Below are positions 16,701 through 24,258 of a stretch of 33,477 nucleotides of DNA, in pieces (position 1 is the first letter of the stretch; every line of letters begins with the position of its first letter). A program made the position numbers and the translations under genes. The notes beneath the pieces were generated by a model. It saw nothing but the letters and a program-made list of their open reading frames with translations, was not told the origin of the DNA and searched no databases. Origin of the DNA: DASWIG01 sp965371445 (GTDB lineage: Bacteria; Acidobacteriota; Thermoanaerobaculia; Multivoradales; J023); NCBI GenBank assembly GCA_965371445.1, contig CBDUYN010000109.1, positions 1 to 33,477 of the forward strand. Reading direction: 5' to 3'.

Positions 16701-18252
16701 TGGTGGCGTCCATGAGGGCGTCGTGGAGCTTCCTGGCCTGGGCCTTGGCGAGCCCCGTGGTCTCCTGGATCCACTTCGCCCGCCGCGCCACCGGCACCTC
16801 GAGGACGGCCTCCGCCTCCACCCACGCCCGGCTCGGACGCAGGCACACAGCGTCGCTGAAGACGCGCACCACGTGATACCCCATGAGCGCCTCGTAGACG
16901 CTGCCGATCTGCTCGACGTCGAGCGTCGCGTAGCTGAGGCGTTGCCCTTCGAAGACGACGAGCTTGCGCAGCACGCGGTAGACCGTCAGGTCGTCGACCG
17001 ACGGCAAGCGGACGGCGGCGCGGCTCTCGGCCATGGTGAACGGCGCGCTGCCGCCCAGGGCGCGTCCTTCGAGGAAGGGGTAGGTGTCGGGGTCGAAGAG
17101 CTGTCCGCGGCGCGCCGGCAGGACGAACTCGCCGTGACGTACCCCGTAGTGGACGGCACGGAAGAGGCTTATGAGCCGCGCCCAGGCGCCGAAGCGCCGG
17201 TCCATGGAGTCGGGATAGGCGCCGTAGTCGCCTTGCAGCTCCTCGAAGAGCGCGAAGACGGAGAGGTGCTCGGCGTAGAGCTCGTCGCCCGTGGGCAGGA
17301 GGTCCTTGTCCTCGGCGTAGAGCAGGAAGACGAGGCGCAGGAGGACGGTCAGAAGCCCGCCGTAGACGTGGTCGTCCTCGCGGCGGACGGCTTCGTCGAA
17401 GACCTGGTGGGCGTCGCGCTCGGCGGCGGACTCGAAGCCGCGCAAGAGGTCCTCCATGGCGCCGAAGACCTGGGCGGCGAGGTCGTTGGTGACGTTGGCC
17501 TGACGCTTGCGGCTCTCCACCAGGAGCGCCGGCAACTGGTGCTCCGGCGCCACGCCGAAGAAGCGCTGGAGCGACAGGAGCAGGACCAGGGCGTCGAGGA
17601 TGGGGCGTCCGTCGAAGCGGGCCATGTGCTCGACGTGGAAGTCGATCCACCCGACCGACTCGCCGTAAGGCGCGTAGACGAGTCGCACGACGCGCCGATT
17701 GGTCAGCACCCCGATCGGGACGCGGGCGTGCCAAAGGAGACGGACGAGCTTCTGGATCGGCGGATAGCGCCAGGGTCCGGTTGTGGTCTCGGGCTTGTCG
17801 AGCTCCAGGCCTTCGGGCAGGTCCCAGAAGAGGGCGACGTAGGGCGCGGCGGCGCGGGCGGCGGGCGCCGCGTCCTCGGGGACTTCGGCGTCACCGTCCT
17901 GGCGGCGCAGCGCCAGGGTGGGGCGGACGTCCTGGCGTCCTTCGGGGGCGTAGTAGTGGAGGTCGGCGGGGATCTCGTCGCCGCGGTGGAAGTACTCGGG
18001 GGAAAGCTCCAAGATTTCGGCGAGGAAGGCGTCGAGGTCGCGGATGAAAAGGGGTCCGTCGTCGGTGGCTTTCTTCTTGCGGTGCGGATCGGCGGGTGGC
18101 GAGACGAGCTCGACGAAGCGGCGATGGAATTCGGCGTTCTGGCGCACGTCGCATTGCGCGTCGACGAGGATGGGGATCGAGACGACGAGCCCTTCGAGGG
18201 GCTGGACGCGTCCGAGCCAGTCTTCGTGGAAGCGGGTTGCGGCGTCGCTCAT
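13597..18252 (-). CDS. drmMI: DISARM adenine-specific DNA methyltransferase DrmMI, with C-terminal winged-helix repeats
   Basis: This 1551-aa protein is an Eco57I-like N6-adenine methyltransferase. The N-terminal 540 residues are a regulatory/nuclease-like region. They are followed by SSHYTPRSL (554-562), the SAM-binding motif DPAMGSGAF (594-602) and the catalytic motif NPPF (852-855). A target-recognition region occupies about 870-1200. After a lysine-rich linker (SKKKSGKKTKKK, about 1303-1314), three tandem repeats of about 60 residues each end in GEKRGTRYR. DrmMI methylates host DNA so that DISARM does not attack it. The start at ATG 18252 lies 10 nt after the drmD stop with AGAGG between them; an upstream extension in the same frame is a shadow of drmD. 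The recognition region is visibly less GC-rich than the rest. Confidence 0.93.
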   Translation of the reverse strand: MSDAATRFHEDWLGRVQPLEGLVVSIPILVDAQCDVRQNAEFHRRFVELVSPPADPHRKKKATDDGPLFIRDLDAFLAEILELSPEYFHRGDEIPADLHYYAPEGRQDVRPTLALRRQDGDAEVPEDAAPAARAAAPYVALFWDLPEGLELDKPETTTGPWRYPPIQKLVRLLWHARVPIGVLTNRRVVRLVYAPYGESVGWIDFHVEHMARFDGRPILDALVLLLSLQRFFGVAPEHQLPALLVESRKRQANVTNDLAAQVFGAMEDLLRGFESAAERDAHQVFDEAVRREDDHVYGGLLTVLLRLVFLLYAEDKDLLPTGDELYAEHLSVFALFEELQGDYGAYPDSMDRRFGAWARLISLFRAVHYGVRHGEFVLPARRGQLFDPDTYPFLEGRALGGSAPFTMAESRAAVRLPSVDDLTVYRVLRKLVVFEGQRLSYATLDVEQIGSVYEALMGYHVVRVFSDAVCLRPSRAWVEAEAVLEVPVARRAKWIQETTGLAKAQARKLHDALMDATTEDDAVAVLEGFRVKGTERARAGRLVVQPGAERRRTSSHYTPRSLSAPIVERTLEPLLKTMGEAPPAERILRLKVCDPAMGSGAFLVEACRYLADQVVAAWTRDDELDEIVREHGDDVWNHARRLVAQRCLYGVDKNPFAVNLAKLSLWLVTMARDLPFTFLDHALRCGDSLVGLDFRQIRSFHWEPEAQNLLCSKALDDALDEAIGLRQKILELAKSDDPKDHREKERLLDDAEDAVNNVRLIGDLIVGAFFAGKNTKERKQELGRRLALVNEWLESDEPATDVLKGLRAETQEQFPVFHWMLEFPEVFYAERRDPLDDDNVNRAAYIDAVIGNPPFLGGKRISTEHGDAYADWLFSQHQSSKNGDLSAHFFRRADILLGKHGTVGLIATNTIAQGDTRTIGLQALIRAGHAIYHAIHSMPWPGSAAVAVAIVHSGKGCVKLESGCRLDGLKVDVINSRLRPRLERPDPTVMSRNSGLSYQGAIVLGMGFTLTPEERAELITQDSRNAERIFPYLGGEEVNSSPTQAYSRYAINFGLMSLDEIKAWPLLFKRLDFAVRPERERKSKAVASWPWWQYWRPRNELYEAVSALQRCLVTARVTKHLCFSFQPTDRIFNEKLYVFPLDRYSHFSILQSRIHEPWTWLLSSTMKTDLNYSASDCFGTFPFPHPGPRVEIPNLEDIGHRLYEARAAYMVETQQGLTKTYNHLKDPTCTDPEIVELRRLHEEMDRAVLEAYGWDVEVPPYASPVTAGERRRLEAFEDEVIDRLFVLNAERAAEERALGLGTSKKKSGKKTKKKNGAHEGQAGLFAPPPAAEPVDAVPVVVSPEPSPDAVVEGSEFDEEAASPHEVVLSWFQDHPGWHARADVLAEVTLTAVEWNQVIGDLVASGEVDRKGEKRGTRYRYKGDVAQWVKDWLAENPDWHARAEVMEELEIDVGDWNRAIESLVETGEVERKGEKRGTRYRWRGDDRSLVAWWFAEHPGWHSRQDVMEGLGIDAGSWNRAIRELVESEEVVRTGEKRGTRYRWWEHEERLLF
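13600..14160 (-). repeat. Three tandem winged-helix-like repeats at the DrmMI C-terminus
   Basis: Residues from about 1365 to 1551 contain three copies of a unit of the form (H/N)PxWHxRxxVxEx...WNxxIxxLVxSGEVxRKGEKRGTRYR. Each shows the helix, recognition-helix and beta-wing rhythm of a winged helix, with GEKRGTRYR as the wing. The units lie at about 1365-1423, 1424-1483 and 1484-1551. Their strong mutual similarity suggests recent duplication. Confidence 0.75.
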
Positions 18253-18262
18253 GGGGTTGCCT

Positions 18263-21200
18263 CTAACATAAATACACCATCCCCACCGGCTCCAGACGCT
18301 GCAACGCCACCTTGTAAAGCTCTTCGATCTGGCCGGGCTCGGTCTCGATCTCTTTCTCGGCCTCTTCGAGCCGCCGTTCCCAGGCTTCGCGGTCGAGCTC
18401 GAATTGTTTCTGCTGGTCCTTTTCGGCTTTCGAGAGATCCGTCTTGCCGAAGTCGAGCGTGAGCTGCTTTCCGGCCAGCTTCTTTTGCAGGGTCTCGCGT
18501 TGCAGGACGAGGATCTCCCGGAGCTGCCGCGCTTCCTCGGCGCCGCGTTCGGCGAGCTTGCGTTCGGCCTCGTGGGCGAGGTGGTCGGCTTCGTCGCGGA
18601 TGTGGGGCCAGAGGGCGGCGAAGTCGTCGGGGGCGGAGGCGCGGAACCTCTCGGCCAGGCCGTCGCCGGTGGCGTCGGTGGCGTCGTCCTGGAGGAGGCC
18701 TTCGAGGGTTTTGAAGACCTCGCGGGTCTTGGCCTCGGTGAAGGGCTTGAGGTGGCCCTTGCCGCCACTGCCTTTGCCACCACTGCCTTTGCCACCACTG
18801 CCTTTGCTACCACTGTGCGTCCAACGCGCGGCGACCGGGATGAGCTGGTCGTGGAGGCGCGTCGCCCCCTGGCCGAAGATCGACAGGCGTCCGAAGGCGA
18901 TCACCTGGACGATCGAGCTGTCGGGATTGCGTAGCGCCGTGACCCGGCTCAGGTCGTGGGCGCTGTAGCCCTGGGCGAGGAAACGCGACAGGATCCGCTT
19001 CACGAAGGGATGCTCGAGATGCAGCTGCGCGACGCTGGAGGTGAGCTTCTTCAACCCTTTGAAGACGACGGGCAAGGGCTTCTTCTTGCGCCACTCCCAG
19101 AAGGGCTCGTCGCGTTTGCGCGTCGGCCGCAGCGTGTCGAGAGTCTCCTGCCAGGAGTCGGACATCTCGGGCAGCAGGTAGGCGTTGACGTCCTGGAAGC
19201 CGTTCCGGCTCAGCGGCGGCAGCCCGGCCAGCTCGAGGCCGGCGTCGACGGCACGGCGCAGGAGCCGGGGACGAAAGCCCATGACCTTGCGAGAGTCCTC
19301 GAGGATCCCTTCGGCCTCGTCGACCTCGGCACGCAGCGCTTCCAGGTCGCGGACGCTCTCGCACTCCTCGGCGACGGCCTGGCGTCCCTTGACGTCCTCG
19401 GCCTGGTCGATTTCCGTCTCGGTTTTCTCGTCGATGCCGTGCTCCAGGACGTCGTGGATGCTGTCGAAGACGACGGCGGAGAGCGAGCCGAGCTCCTTTT
19501 GGATGACGTCCACTTTCTGGACGAGCTTGCGCAGCACGATGTCCTCGCGGCGCTCGGGGTAGACGAAGTAATGGCAGCGGACCTCGTCCTCGGGTTGCAG
19601 GGTGCGGTCGATGCGTCCGTTGCGTTGCTCCATCCTGGCGGGGTTCCAGGGCACGTCGAAGTGGAAGAGGTCGGCGCAGTGGGCCTGGAGGTTGACGCCT
19701 TCGCGGGCCGCGTCGGTGGCGATCAGGACGCGGACCGGGTGCTCCTCGGGTGGCGCGTTGAAGGCGGCTTGGATGTCCTCGCGCTGGGCGTCGGACATGC
19801 CGCCGTAGAACATGAGGATGCGCTCGTCGCCGTCGTCGGTGCCGTCGAAGGCGTTCGCGAGGACCTGGTAGAGGTAGTGGCGCGTGTCGCCGTACTCGGT
19901 GAAGACGATGACGCGTTTCTCTTCCCAGGCCGTCGATGGCCGTCCCCTTGGGGGGACCGAGGGGGGAGGACGCCGTCGGTCGGCGCCGCCGATCCTGACG
20001 GCGGGGCAGAGCTCGCGCCGGATCCAATCGAGGAGGGCGAGGACCTTGGCGTCGGGCGCGTCGCGGTAGCCGGCGGCGAGGCGTTGCATCTCGCTGAGGA
20101 CCTCGCGGGCGCGTCCGGCGGGGGTTTGGAGGACGCGGGAGGCGTCGGCGACCTCGAAGTCCTCGGCGGCGTTGGCGGCGTCCTCGTCGCCGTATTCGTC
20201 GTCGGCCTCTTCGTAGAGCGTCGCCTGGGCGAAGCCGGTGTTTTCCCCCCTCGGTCCCCCCAAGGGGACGGTGTCACTCTCGCCCACCTTCTTGACGTGC
20301 TGTCCGAGGGTGCGGTCAAAAGCGCGGATCGAGGAGAGGAGGCGCTTCTGGAGGCGGACGAAGACCAGTCGCCCGCGTCCACGCCTGGGGCTCAGGAGCT
20401 CGGTGTATTCGGCGAGCAGGTCGGCGAGGCGCAGCTCGACGTCGCCGATTCCGCCGTCCGCGAGGGATACCTCATGGATGATCGGCTCGCCGTCCTTGCC
20501 GCGGTCGCGGTAGGTGGCGGCCCAACCGCCGTCGTGGGTCAGGGCGATCTCCAGGACGTGCCGTTCGGGGTAGTTGCCGAGGCCGGCCTGGCGCAGGTCT
20601 TCCTTCAAGCGTCGGACCATGACGCGTTCGAGCTGTCCCCGGCTGGGCTTGATGCCGCGGGTGAAGCGCTGGTGGTCGAGGATCTCGAGCAGGGCGGAGA
20701 AGCTGTTGGGGTGTCCGTTGTGGGGCGTGGCGGAGAGGAAGAGGCGGTTCTCGAAGCGCGGCGAGACGTCGCGGACGACTCCGGTGATGTTCGAGTCGAC
20801 GGCGTATTTGGAGGCCGTGGCGGGGGCCGCGGTATGGGCTTCGTCGAGGACGAGGAGGCTTTTCTTCTTGCCGCGCCGTTCGAGGTGATTCAGCAGCGGG
20901 TCGCGGTATTCGGGCCGTCTCAGGGTCTGGTAGGAGATGACGAAGCGGTTGTGTGTGGTCCAGGGGTTGACGGAGGCGCCGCGTTCGCGGGAGCGCTGGG
21001 CGACGAAGGCGCGGTTGTAGATCTCGAAGTGGAGGCCGAAGCGCCGCGCCATCTCGTCGCGCCATTGGAGGCAGATGGCGGCGGGGCAGACGACGAGGAC
21101 CAGGTCGAGCCGCTGACGCAGGCGCAGCTCCTGGACGACGAGGCCGGCCTCGATCGTCTTGCCGAGGCCGACGTCGTCGGCGATCAGGAGGTTGGCGCGC

Positions 21201-21988
21201 GGCAGGTCGAGGGCGCGCATGAGGGGAGTGAGCTGATGATGGAGCTCGTCGAGCACGATGCCGGCGCGGAAGGGGGCCTGGAAGAGGAGCTTCTCGGTGG
21301 CGGTGACCGCGTTCCACTGCAGGGCGTGGAGGTAGGCGGCGAAGAGCTGCGGCGGGTCGAGTCGTTCGGGGCGTCCGAGGCCGTGGGCCTCGGGCTGGAC
21401 GACGCGGGCGCCGAGCTCGAGCTCCCAGAAGAGCTCGACGGTTCGTCCCTGGTTGTCGTCGTCGAGGCAGACGAGGCGCACCAAGGTGGCGTCGTCCGGC
21501 GCGGGCGGCGGCTTGACGTCGTCGACCAGGTACTGGCGCTGGCGCACCTGGACGACGTCGCCGCGTCTTGGACTGCCGTGATGGATGTGCGCGCCTCCGG
21601 CGCGACGCCGCTCCTGGGAAGCTCCGAAGAGAGGCTTCGGCTCGACGACGGCGGGCTCGTCGGAGGCCTGGGCGAGCTGTCGGGCGAGGGCGGCGCGGGC
21701 GCGTCCGGTGGCGTCGAGGCCGTGGGCGCGGCAGGCGGCCTTGAGCTCGTCGCGTCCGAGGGAGCGGAGGAGGTCGGTGAAGGAGAGGCGTCCGGAGGCG
21801 ATCAGCGTCTTGACCTGGGCCTCGCGGGTGACGTCGCGCGTGACGGCGACGTCGAAGCCGTGTCCGAGCTGCACGAGGCGGTCCTTCGAGAGGACGCGCA
21901 GGACACTCTCCAGAGTGACGGCCAGGGTGTCGGGCTGGGGCTCGCTCATTCGGGGGCTCAGATCAAAAGACGACAAGCTCGTCGTCAT
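18263..21988 (-). CDS. drmD: DISARM SNF2-family helicase DrmD
   Basis: This 1241-aa protein has an SNF2/HepA-type helicase core: DVGLGKTIEAG (272 onward), DEAH (382-385), SATPHNG (419-425), and C-terminal motifs IATDAAREGVNLQ (757-768) and EQRNGRIDR (787-795). A coiled, charged C-terminal region follows (about 1080-1230). DrmD with DrmMI marks class 1 DISARM. Two proline/glycine-rich inserts, around VPLGGPRGEN (574 onward) and PPPSVPPRGR (674 onward), are encoded by a perfect inverted repeat. A GSGGK repeat linker lies at about 1059-1078. The start may be ATG 21988 or the in-frame ATG 21949; neither has a clear Shine-Dalgarno sequence. Confidence 0.93.
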   Translation of the reverse strand: MTTSLSSFDLSPRMSEPQPDTLAVTLESVLRVLSKDRLVQLGHGFDVAVTRDVTREAQVKTLIASGRLSFTDLLRSLGRDELKAACRAHGLDATGRARAALARQLAQASDEPAVVEPKPLFGASQERRRAGGAHIHHGSPRRGDVVQVRQRQYLVDDVKPPPAPDDATLVRLVCLDDDNQGRTVELFWELELGARVVQPEAHGLGRPERLDPPQLFAAYLHALQWNAVTATEKLLFQAPFRAGIVLDELHHQLTPLMRALDLPRANLLIADDVGLGKTIEAGLVVQELRLRQRLDLVLVVCPAAICLQWRDEMARRFGLHFEIYNRAFVAQRSRERGASVNPWTTHNRFVISYQTLRRPEYRDPLLNHLERRGKKKSLLVLDEAHTAAPATASKYAVDSNITGVVRDVSPRFENRLFLSATPHNGHPNSFSALLEILDHQRFTRGIKPSRGQLERVMVRRLKEDLRQAGLGNYPERHVLEIALTHDGGWAATYRDRGKDGEPIIHEVSLADGGIGDVELRLADLLAEYTELLSPRRGRGRLVFVRLQKRLLSSIRAFDRTLGQHVKKVGESDTVPLGGPRGENTGFAQATLYEEADDEYGDEDAANAAEDFEVADASRVLQTPAGRAREVLSEMQRLAAGYRDAPDAKVLALLDWIRRELCPAVRIGGADRRRPPPSVPPRGRPSTAWEEKRVIVFTEYGDTRHYLYQVLANAFDGTDDGDERILMFYGGMSDAQREDIQAAFNAPPEEHPVRVLIATDAAREGVNLQAHCADLFHFDVPWNPARMEQRNGRIDRTLQPEDEVRCHYFVYPERREDIVLRKLVQKVDVIQKELGSLSAVVFDSIHDVLEHGIDEKTETEIDQAEDVKGRQAVAEECESVRDLEALRAEVDEAEGILEDSRKVMGFRPRLLRRAVDAGLELAGLPPLSRNGFQDVNAYLLPEMSDSWQETLDTLRPTRKRDEPFWEWRKKKPLPVVFKGLKKLTSSVAQLHLEHPFVKRILSRFLAQGYSAHDLSRVTALRNPDSSIVQVIAFGRLSIFGQGATRLHDQLIPVAARWTHSGSKGSGGKGSGGKGSGGKGHLKPFTEAKTREVFKTLEGLLQDDATDATGDGLAERFRASAPDDFAALWPHIRDEADHLAHEAERKLAERGAEEARQLREILVLQRETLQKKLAGKQLTLDFGKTDLSKAEKDQQKQFELDREAWERRLEEAEKEIETEPGQIEELYKVALQRLEPVGMVYLC
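18761..18814. repeat. 15-bp tandem repeat coding for a GSGGK linker in DrmD
   Basis: The unit GCCACCACTGCCTTT (plus strand) is repeated about 3.6 times with one or two substitutions. Because the unit is a multiple of three, changes in copy number would lengthen or shorten a flexible, basic GSGGK linker without breaking the frame. The linker separates the helicase body from the charged C-terminal region. Confidence 0.8.
19940..19967. repeat. Left arm of a perfect 28-bp inverted repeat inside drmD
   Basis: A G/C-run element beginning CCGTCCCCTTGG and ending GAGGGGGGA is the exact reverse complement of the element at 20244-20271. It is translated in drmD as part of the insert PPPSVPPRGR between the two helicase lobes. 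Confidence 0.8.
20244..20271. repeat. Right arm of a perfect 28-bp inverted repeat inside drmD
   Basis: This is the exact reverse complement of 19940-19967, with 276 bp between the arms. It is translated in drmD as TVPLGGPRGEN. Such proline/glycine-rich in-frame inserts are not expected in an SNF2 core and fit insertion of REP-type palindromic elements. Confidence 0.8.
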
Positions 21989-22105
21989 TCTACTTCAGGC
22001 GTGTCTCTACGGAAGTGCCGTAGGGATCTCGAAGGATCTCGTCGAGCTCACTTCGGGCAACCAGGCGAACGGCCAGGCCGAAGGCGGTTGAGCGCCGTCC
22101 GGGGC

Positions 22106-22134
22106 TTGACGGAGCCCGGATCAGGCCGTACGGT
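22106..22134 (+). promoter_or_regulatory. Candidate promoter for the phosphatase/TPR lipoprotein gene
   Basis: TTGACG (22106-22111) and TACGGT (22129-22134) are 17 nt apart. The ATG follows 6 nt after the -10, so transcription would begin at or near the start codon, giving a leaderless mRNA. No Shine-Dalgarno sequence is seen, which fits. The rest of the 152-nt gap between drmD and this gene holds no recognisable gene; a minus-strand open frame there is not recognised. Confidence 0.35.
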
Positions 22135-22140
22135 GCCGGC

Positions 22141-24126
22141 ATGAAGCTCCTGAAGGCGGCCTTCTCGCTCGTCGTTCTCCTTCTACTCGGGTGCGGTGGC
22201 GGTGAGGAGCGCTCCCGCGTCTTCGTCCTCGGCCTCGACGGCCTTGACCCGCAGACCGTAGACCTGCTGATGTCGGAGGGCAAGCTTCCGAATCTCGCGA
22301 AGCTCCGCCAGGAGGGTGCTTACGGACGCCTGCGGACCGAGAAGCCCATCCTCTCCCCCATCATCTGGACGACCATCGCCACCGGCAAGGGACCCGAAGA
22401 GCACGGCATAGGCCACTTCGTCGCGATGCGCGGCGACACCGGCGAGACGCTGCCGGTGACGAGCCGCATGCGCAAGGTCAAGGCGTTGTGGAACATCGCC
22501 TCGGAGGCTGAGCGGCGCGTCCTGACGGTGGGCTGGTGGGCCACCTGGCCGCCGGAAGAGGTCCTGGGCTCGATCGTCAGCGACCACACGGCCTATCACT
22601 TCCTTTTCGAGGACGGCTTCACCGGCGGCGAGACGGGCGAGTCCAAGACCTATCCGCCGGAGCTCATGGAGCGGATCGCGCCGAAGCTCGTGCGTCCCGG
22701 CGACCTGGGTGTCGAGGACCTCGCGCCCTTCGTCGACGTCCCATCCGAGGAGCTGTCACGTCCCTTCGACTTCCAGGACGACCTGGCGCATTTCAAATGG
22801 GCGCTCGCGACGGCGATGAGCTATCGCGAGATCGGCCTCGACCTCTGGCGCAGCGAACGGCCCGACCTCGCCATGCTCTACGTCGAGGCCACCGACTCGA
22901 CGGCGCATCTCTTCGGCCACCTCTTCCGGGCCGAGGGCCTGAAAGGCGAGCTGGCCTCGCAGCAGGCGCGCTTCGGCCACGCGGTCGAGCAGATGTACCT
23001 CTACGCCGACGGCCTGATCGGCGACGTCCTCGGCGCGCTCGACGAGCGGACGACGCTCGTCGTCGTCTCCGACCACGGCTTCGAGCTGGGGACGCTTCAC
23101 GACGACCCGTCGAAGACCCGGGACCTGCGCCGGGTGAGCGAGCGCTTCCACCGCGAGGAGGGAGTGATCTACCTCTACGGCCACCAGGTCCGCCGGCACG
23201 GCCGGATCGAGCGGGCGACGATCCGCGACGTCGCGCCGACGGTGCTGGCGCTGCTCGGCCTGCCGGCGGCGCGCGACATGCCGGGGCGGGTGCTCACCGA
23301 GGCCCTGTCGCGCAACGCGCCGGCCCACGGCTACGTCGAGAAGCGCGTCGCGACCTACGAAGGGCCGGGCGGGGGAACGGTCGACCCCGGTACGGACGCG
23401 GCCATCGCCGCCGCGCAGCTCGAGCACCTGAAGAGCCTCGGCTACATGGGCGGCGACACCATGAGCTCGCCCCAGGGCGAGCGCAACCTGGCGGCGATCC
23501 ACTTCGAGAACGGAGACTTCCGCGAGGCGGCGGCGATGTACCGCGATCTGGTGGCAAAAGATCCGGACGACGCGGCGCTTCGGACCAGCCTCGCCGGCAC
23601 GCTCGGTGCGCTGGAGCGCTACGAAGAGGCGCGCCGCGAGCTCGAGAAAGCGATCGAGCTGGAGCCTTTGAACGTCGAGGCCTATCACAACCGGGCGGTG
23701 ATCTATGAGCGCGAGGGCCGGCCGGATCTCGCGGTCGCCGACTACGAGCGGTCGCTCAGGTACCAGCCCCAGTACGAGCCTTCGCAGCGGGCGCTTTATC
23801 GGCTGACGGGCCGCACGAACGTTCGCGCGCCGCGCGACGAAGCCGAAGCCGAGGCGTCGGCGCTCGCCGAGCAGGCGAGCGGCGCGGCGCGGCGCGGCGA
23901 CTACCAGGAGGCTTTACGCCTTCTGGACGTGGCCGAAAAGCGGGCTCCTCGCTTCACCCTGATCTATCAATACCGCGCCAACGTCGCCTACCTCATGGGC
24001 GACCGTACGGCGGCGATCGCCGCTCTGGAGAAAGCCCTGGAGCTCGAGGGCGACAACGCGCTGTTTCGCGAGAACCTGGCTCGCCTGCGCGAGGAAGCGT
24101 CCGGCAAGCCGGGCGGGTCGCCGTAG
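22141..24126 (+). CDS. Lipoprotein with alkaline-phosphatase-superfamily domain and TPR repeats
   Basis: This 661-aa protein begins with a lipoprotein signal peptide (VVLLLLGCGG, Cys18). The catalytic domain is of the type I phosphodiesterase/nucleotide pyrophosphatase kind. It has VLGLDGLDPQ (metal Asp33), SPIIWTTIATGKGPEEHGI (nucleophile probably Thr77), EATDSTAHLFGH (Asp252, His256) and VVSDHGFELG (Asp311, His312). From about residue 440 three or more TPR units follow (NLAAIHFENGDFREAAAMYR, then LEKAIELEPLNVEAYHNRAV). It is probably exported and membrane-tethered, hydrolysing a phosphodiester or phosphonate substrate that cannot be named. Similar phosphatase-TPR fusions are frequent in Acidobacteriota, to my knowledge. 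It is divergent from drmD. Confidence 0.85.
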   Translation: MKLLKAAFSLVVLLLLGCGGGEERSRVFVLGLDGLDPQTVDLLMSEGKLPNLAKLRQEGAYGRLRTEKPILSPIIWTTIATGKGPEEHGIGHFVAMRGDTGETLPVTSRMRKVKALWNIASEAERRVLTVGWWATWPPEEVLGSIVSDHTAYHFLFEDGFTGGETGESKTYPPELMERIAPKLVRPGDLGVEDLAPFVDVPSEELSRPFDFQDDLAHFKWALATAMSYREIGLDLWRSERPDLAMLYVEATDSTAHLFGHLFRAEGLKGELASQQARFGHAVEQMYLYADGLIGDVLGALDERTTLVVVSDHGFELGTLHDDPSKTRDLRRVSERFHREEGVIYLYGHQVRRHGRIERATIRDVAPTVLALLGLPAARDMPGRVLTEALSRNAPAHGYVEKRVATYEGPGGGTVDPGTDAAIAAAQLEHLKSLGYMGGDTMSSPQGERNLAAIHFENGDFREAAAMYRDLVAKDPDDAALRTSLAGTLGALERYEEARRELEKAIELEPLNVEAYHNRAVIYEREGRPDLAVADYERSLRYQPQYEPSQRALYRLTGRTNVRAPRDEAEAEASALAEQASGAARRGDYQEALRLLDVAEKRAPRFTLIYQYRANVAYLMGDRTAAIAALEKALELEGDNALFRENLARLREEASGKPGGSP

Positions 24127-24149
24127 CAGGTCTTTTCAGGGCAGGCTCC

Positions 24150-24175
24150 GCTCGCCCTCTCGGCTGCCGGCGAGC
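24150..24175 (+). terminator. Weak hairpin after the phosphatase/TPR gene
   Basis: GCTCGCC (24150-24156) pairs with GGCGAGC (24169-24175) across a 12-nt loop, 24 nt after the stop codon. No T-run follows on the plus strand, so it is at best a Rho-assisted or weak terminator. Confidence 0.25.
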
Positions 24176-24258
24176 CGATCTCGAAAAAAATGACATGTTT
24201 CGCGCCCGGCTTACGCGTAGCTTAGTAGAGGGGGCCGAAAAATAGGGGAGATGAGATC

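Noticed and set aside
15553..18462. A 969-aa plus-strand open frame over drmMI
   Set aside because: It is antisense to a methyltransferase with intact motifs; its composition (repeated VDDVV- and RRRL-like runs) is typical of shadow frames.
18253..18813. N-terminal extension of drmMI (starting with repeated VAKA units)
   Set aside because: It overlaps the drmD coding sequence in another frame and is the shadow of the 15-bp repeat. The real start is next to the drmD stop.
18761..18814. CRISPR-like repeat array
   Set aside because: Units of 15 bp without spacers, inside a coding sequence, are a tandem repeat and not a CRISPR.
18956..22144. A 1062-aa plus-strand open frame over drmD
   Set aside because: It is an acidic, valine/glycine-rich shadow of the SNF2 helicase gene.
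21990..22283. Minus-strand frame upstream of drmD ending LDEILRDPYGTSVETRLK
   Set aside because: The last third looks protein-like but most of it is antisense to the lipoprotein gene; no family or ribosome site was recognised.
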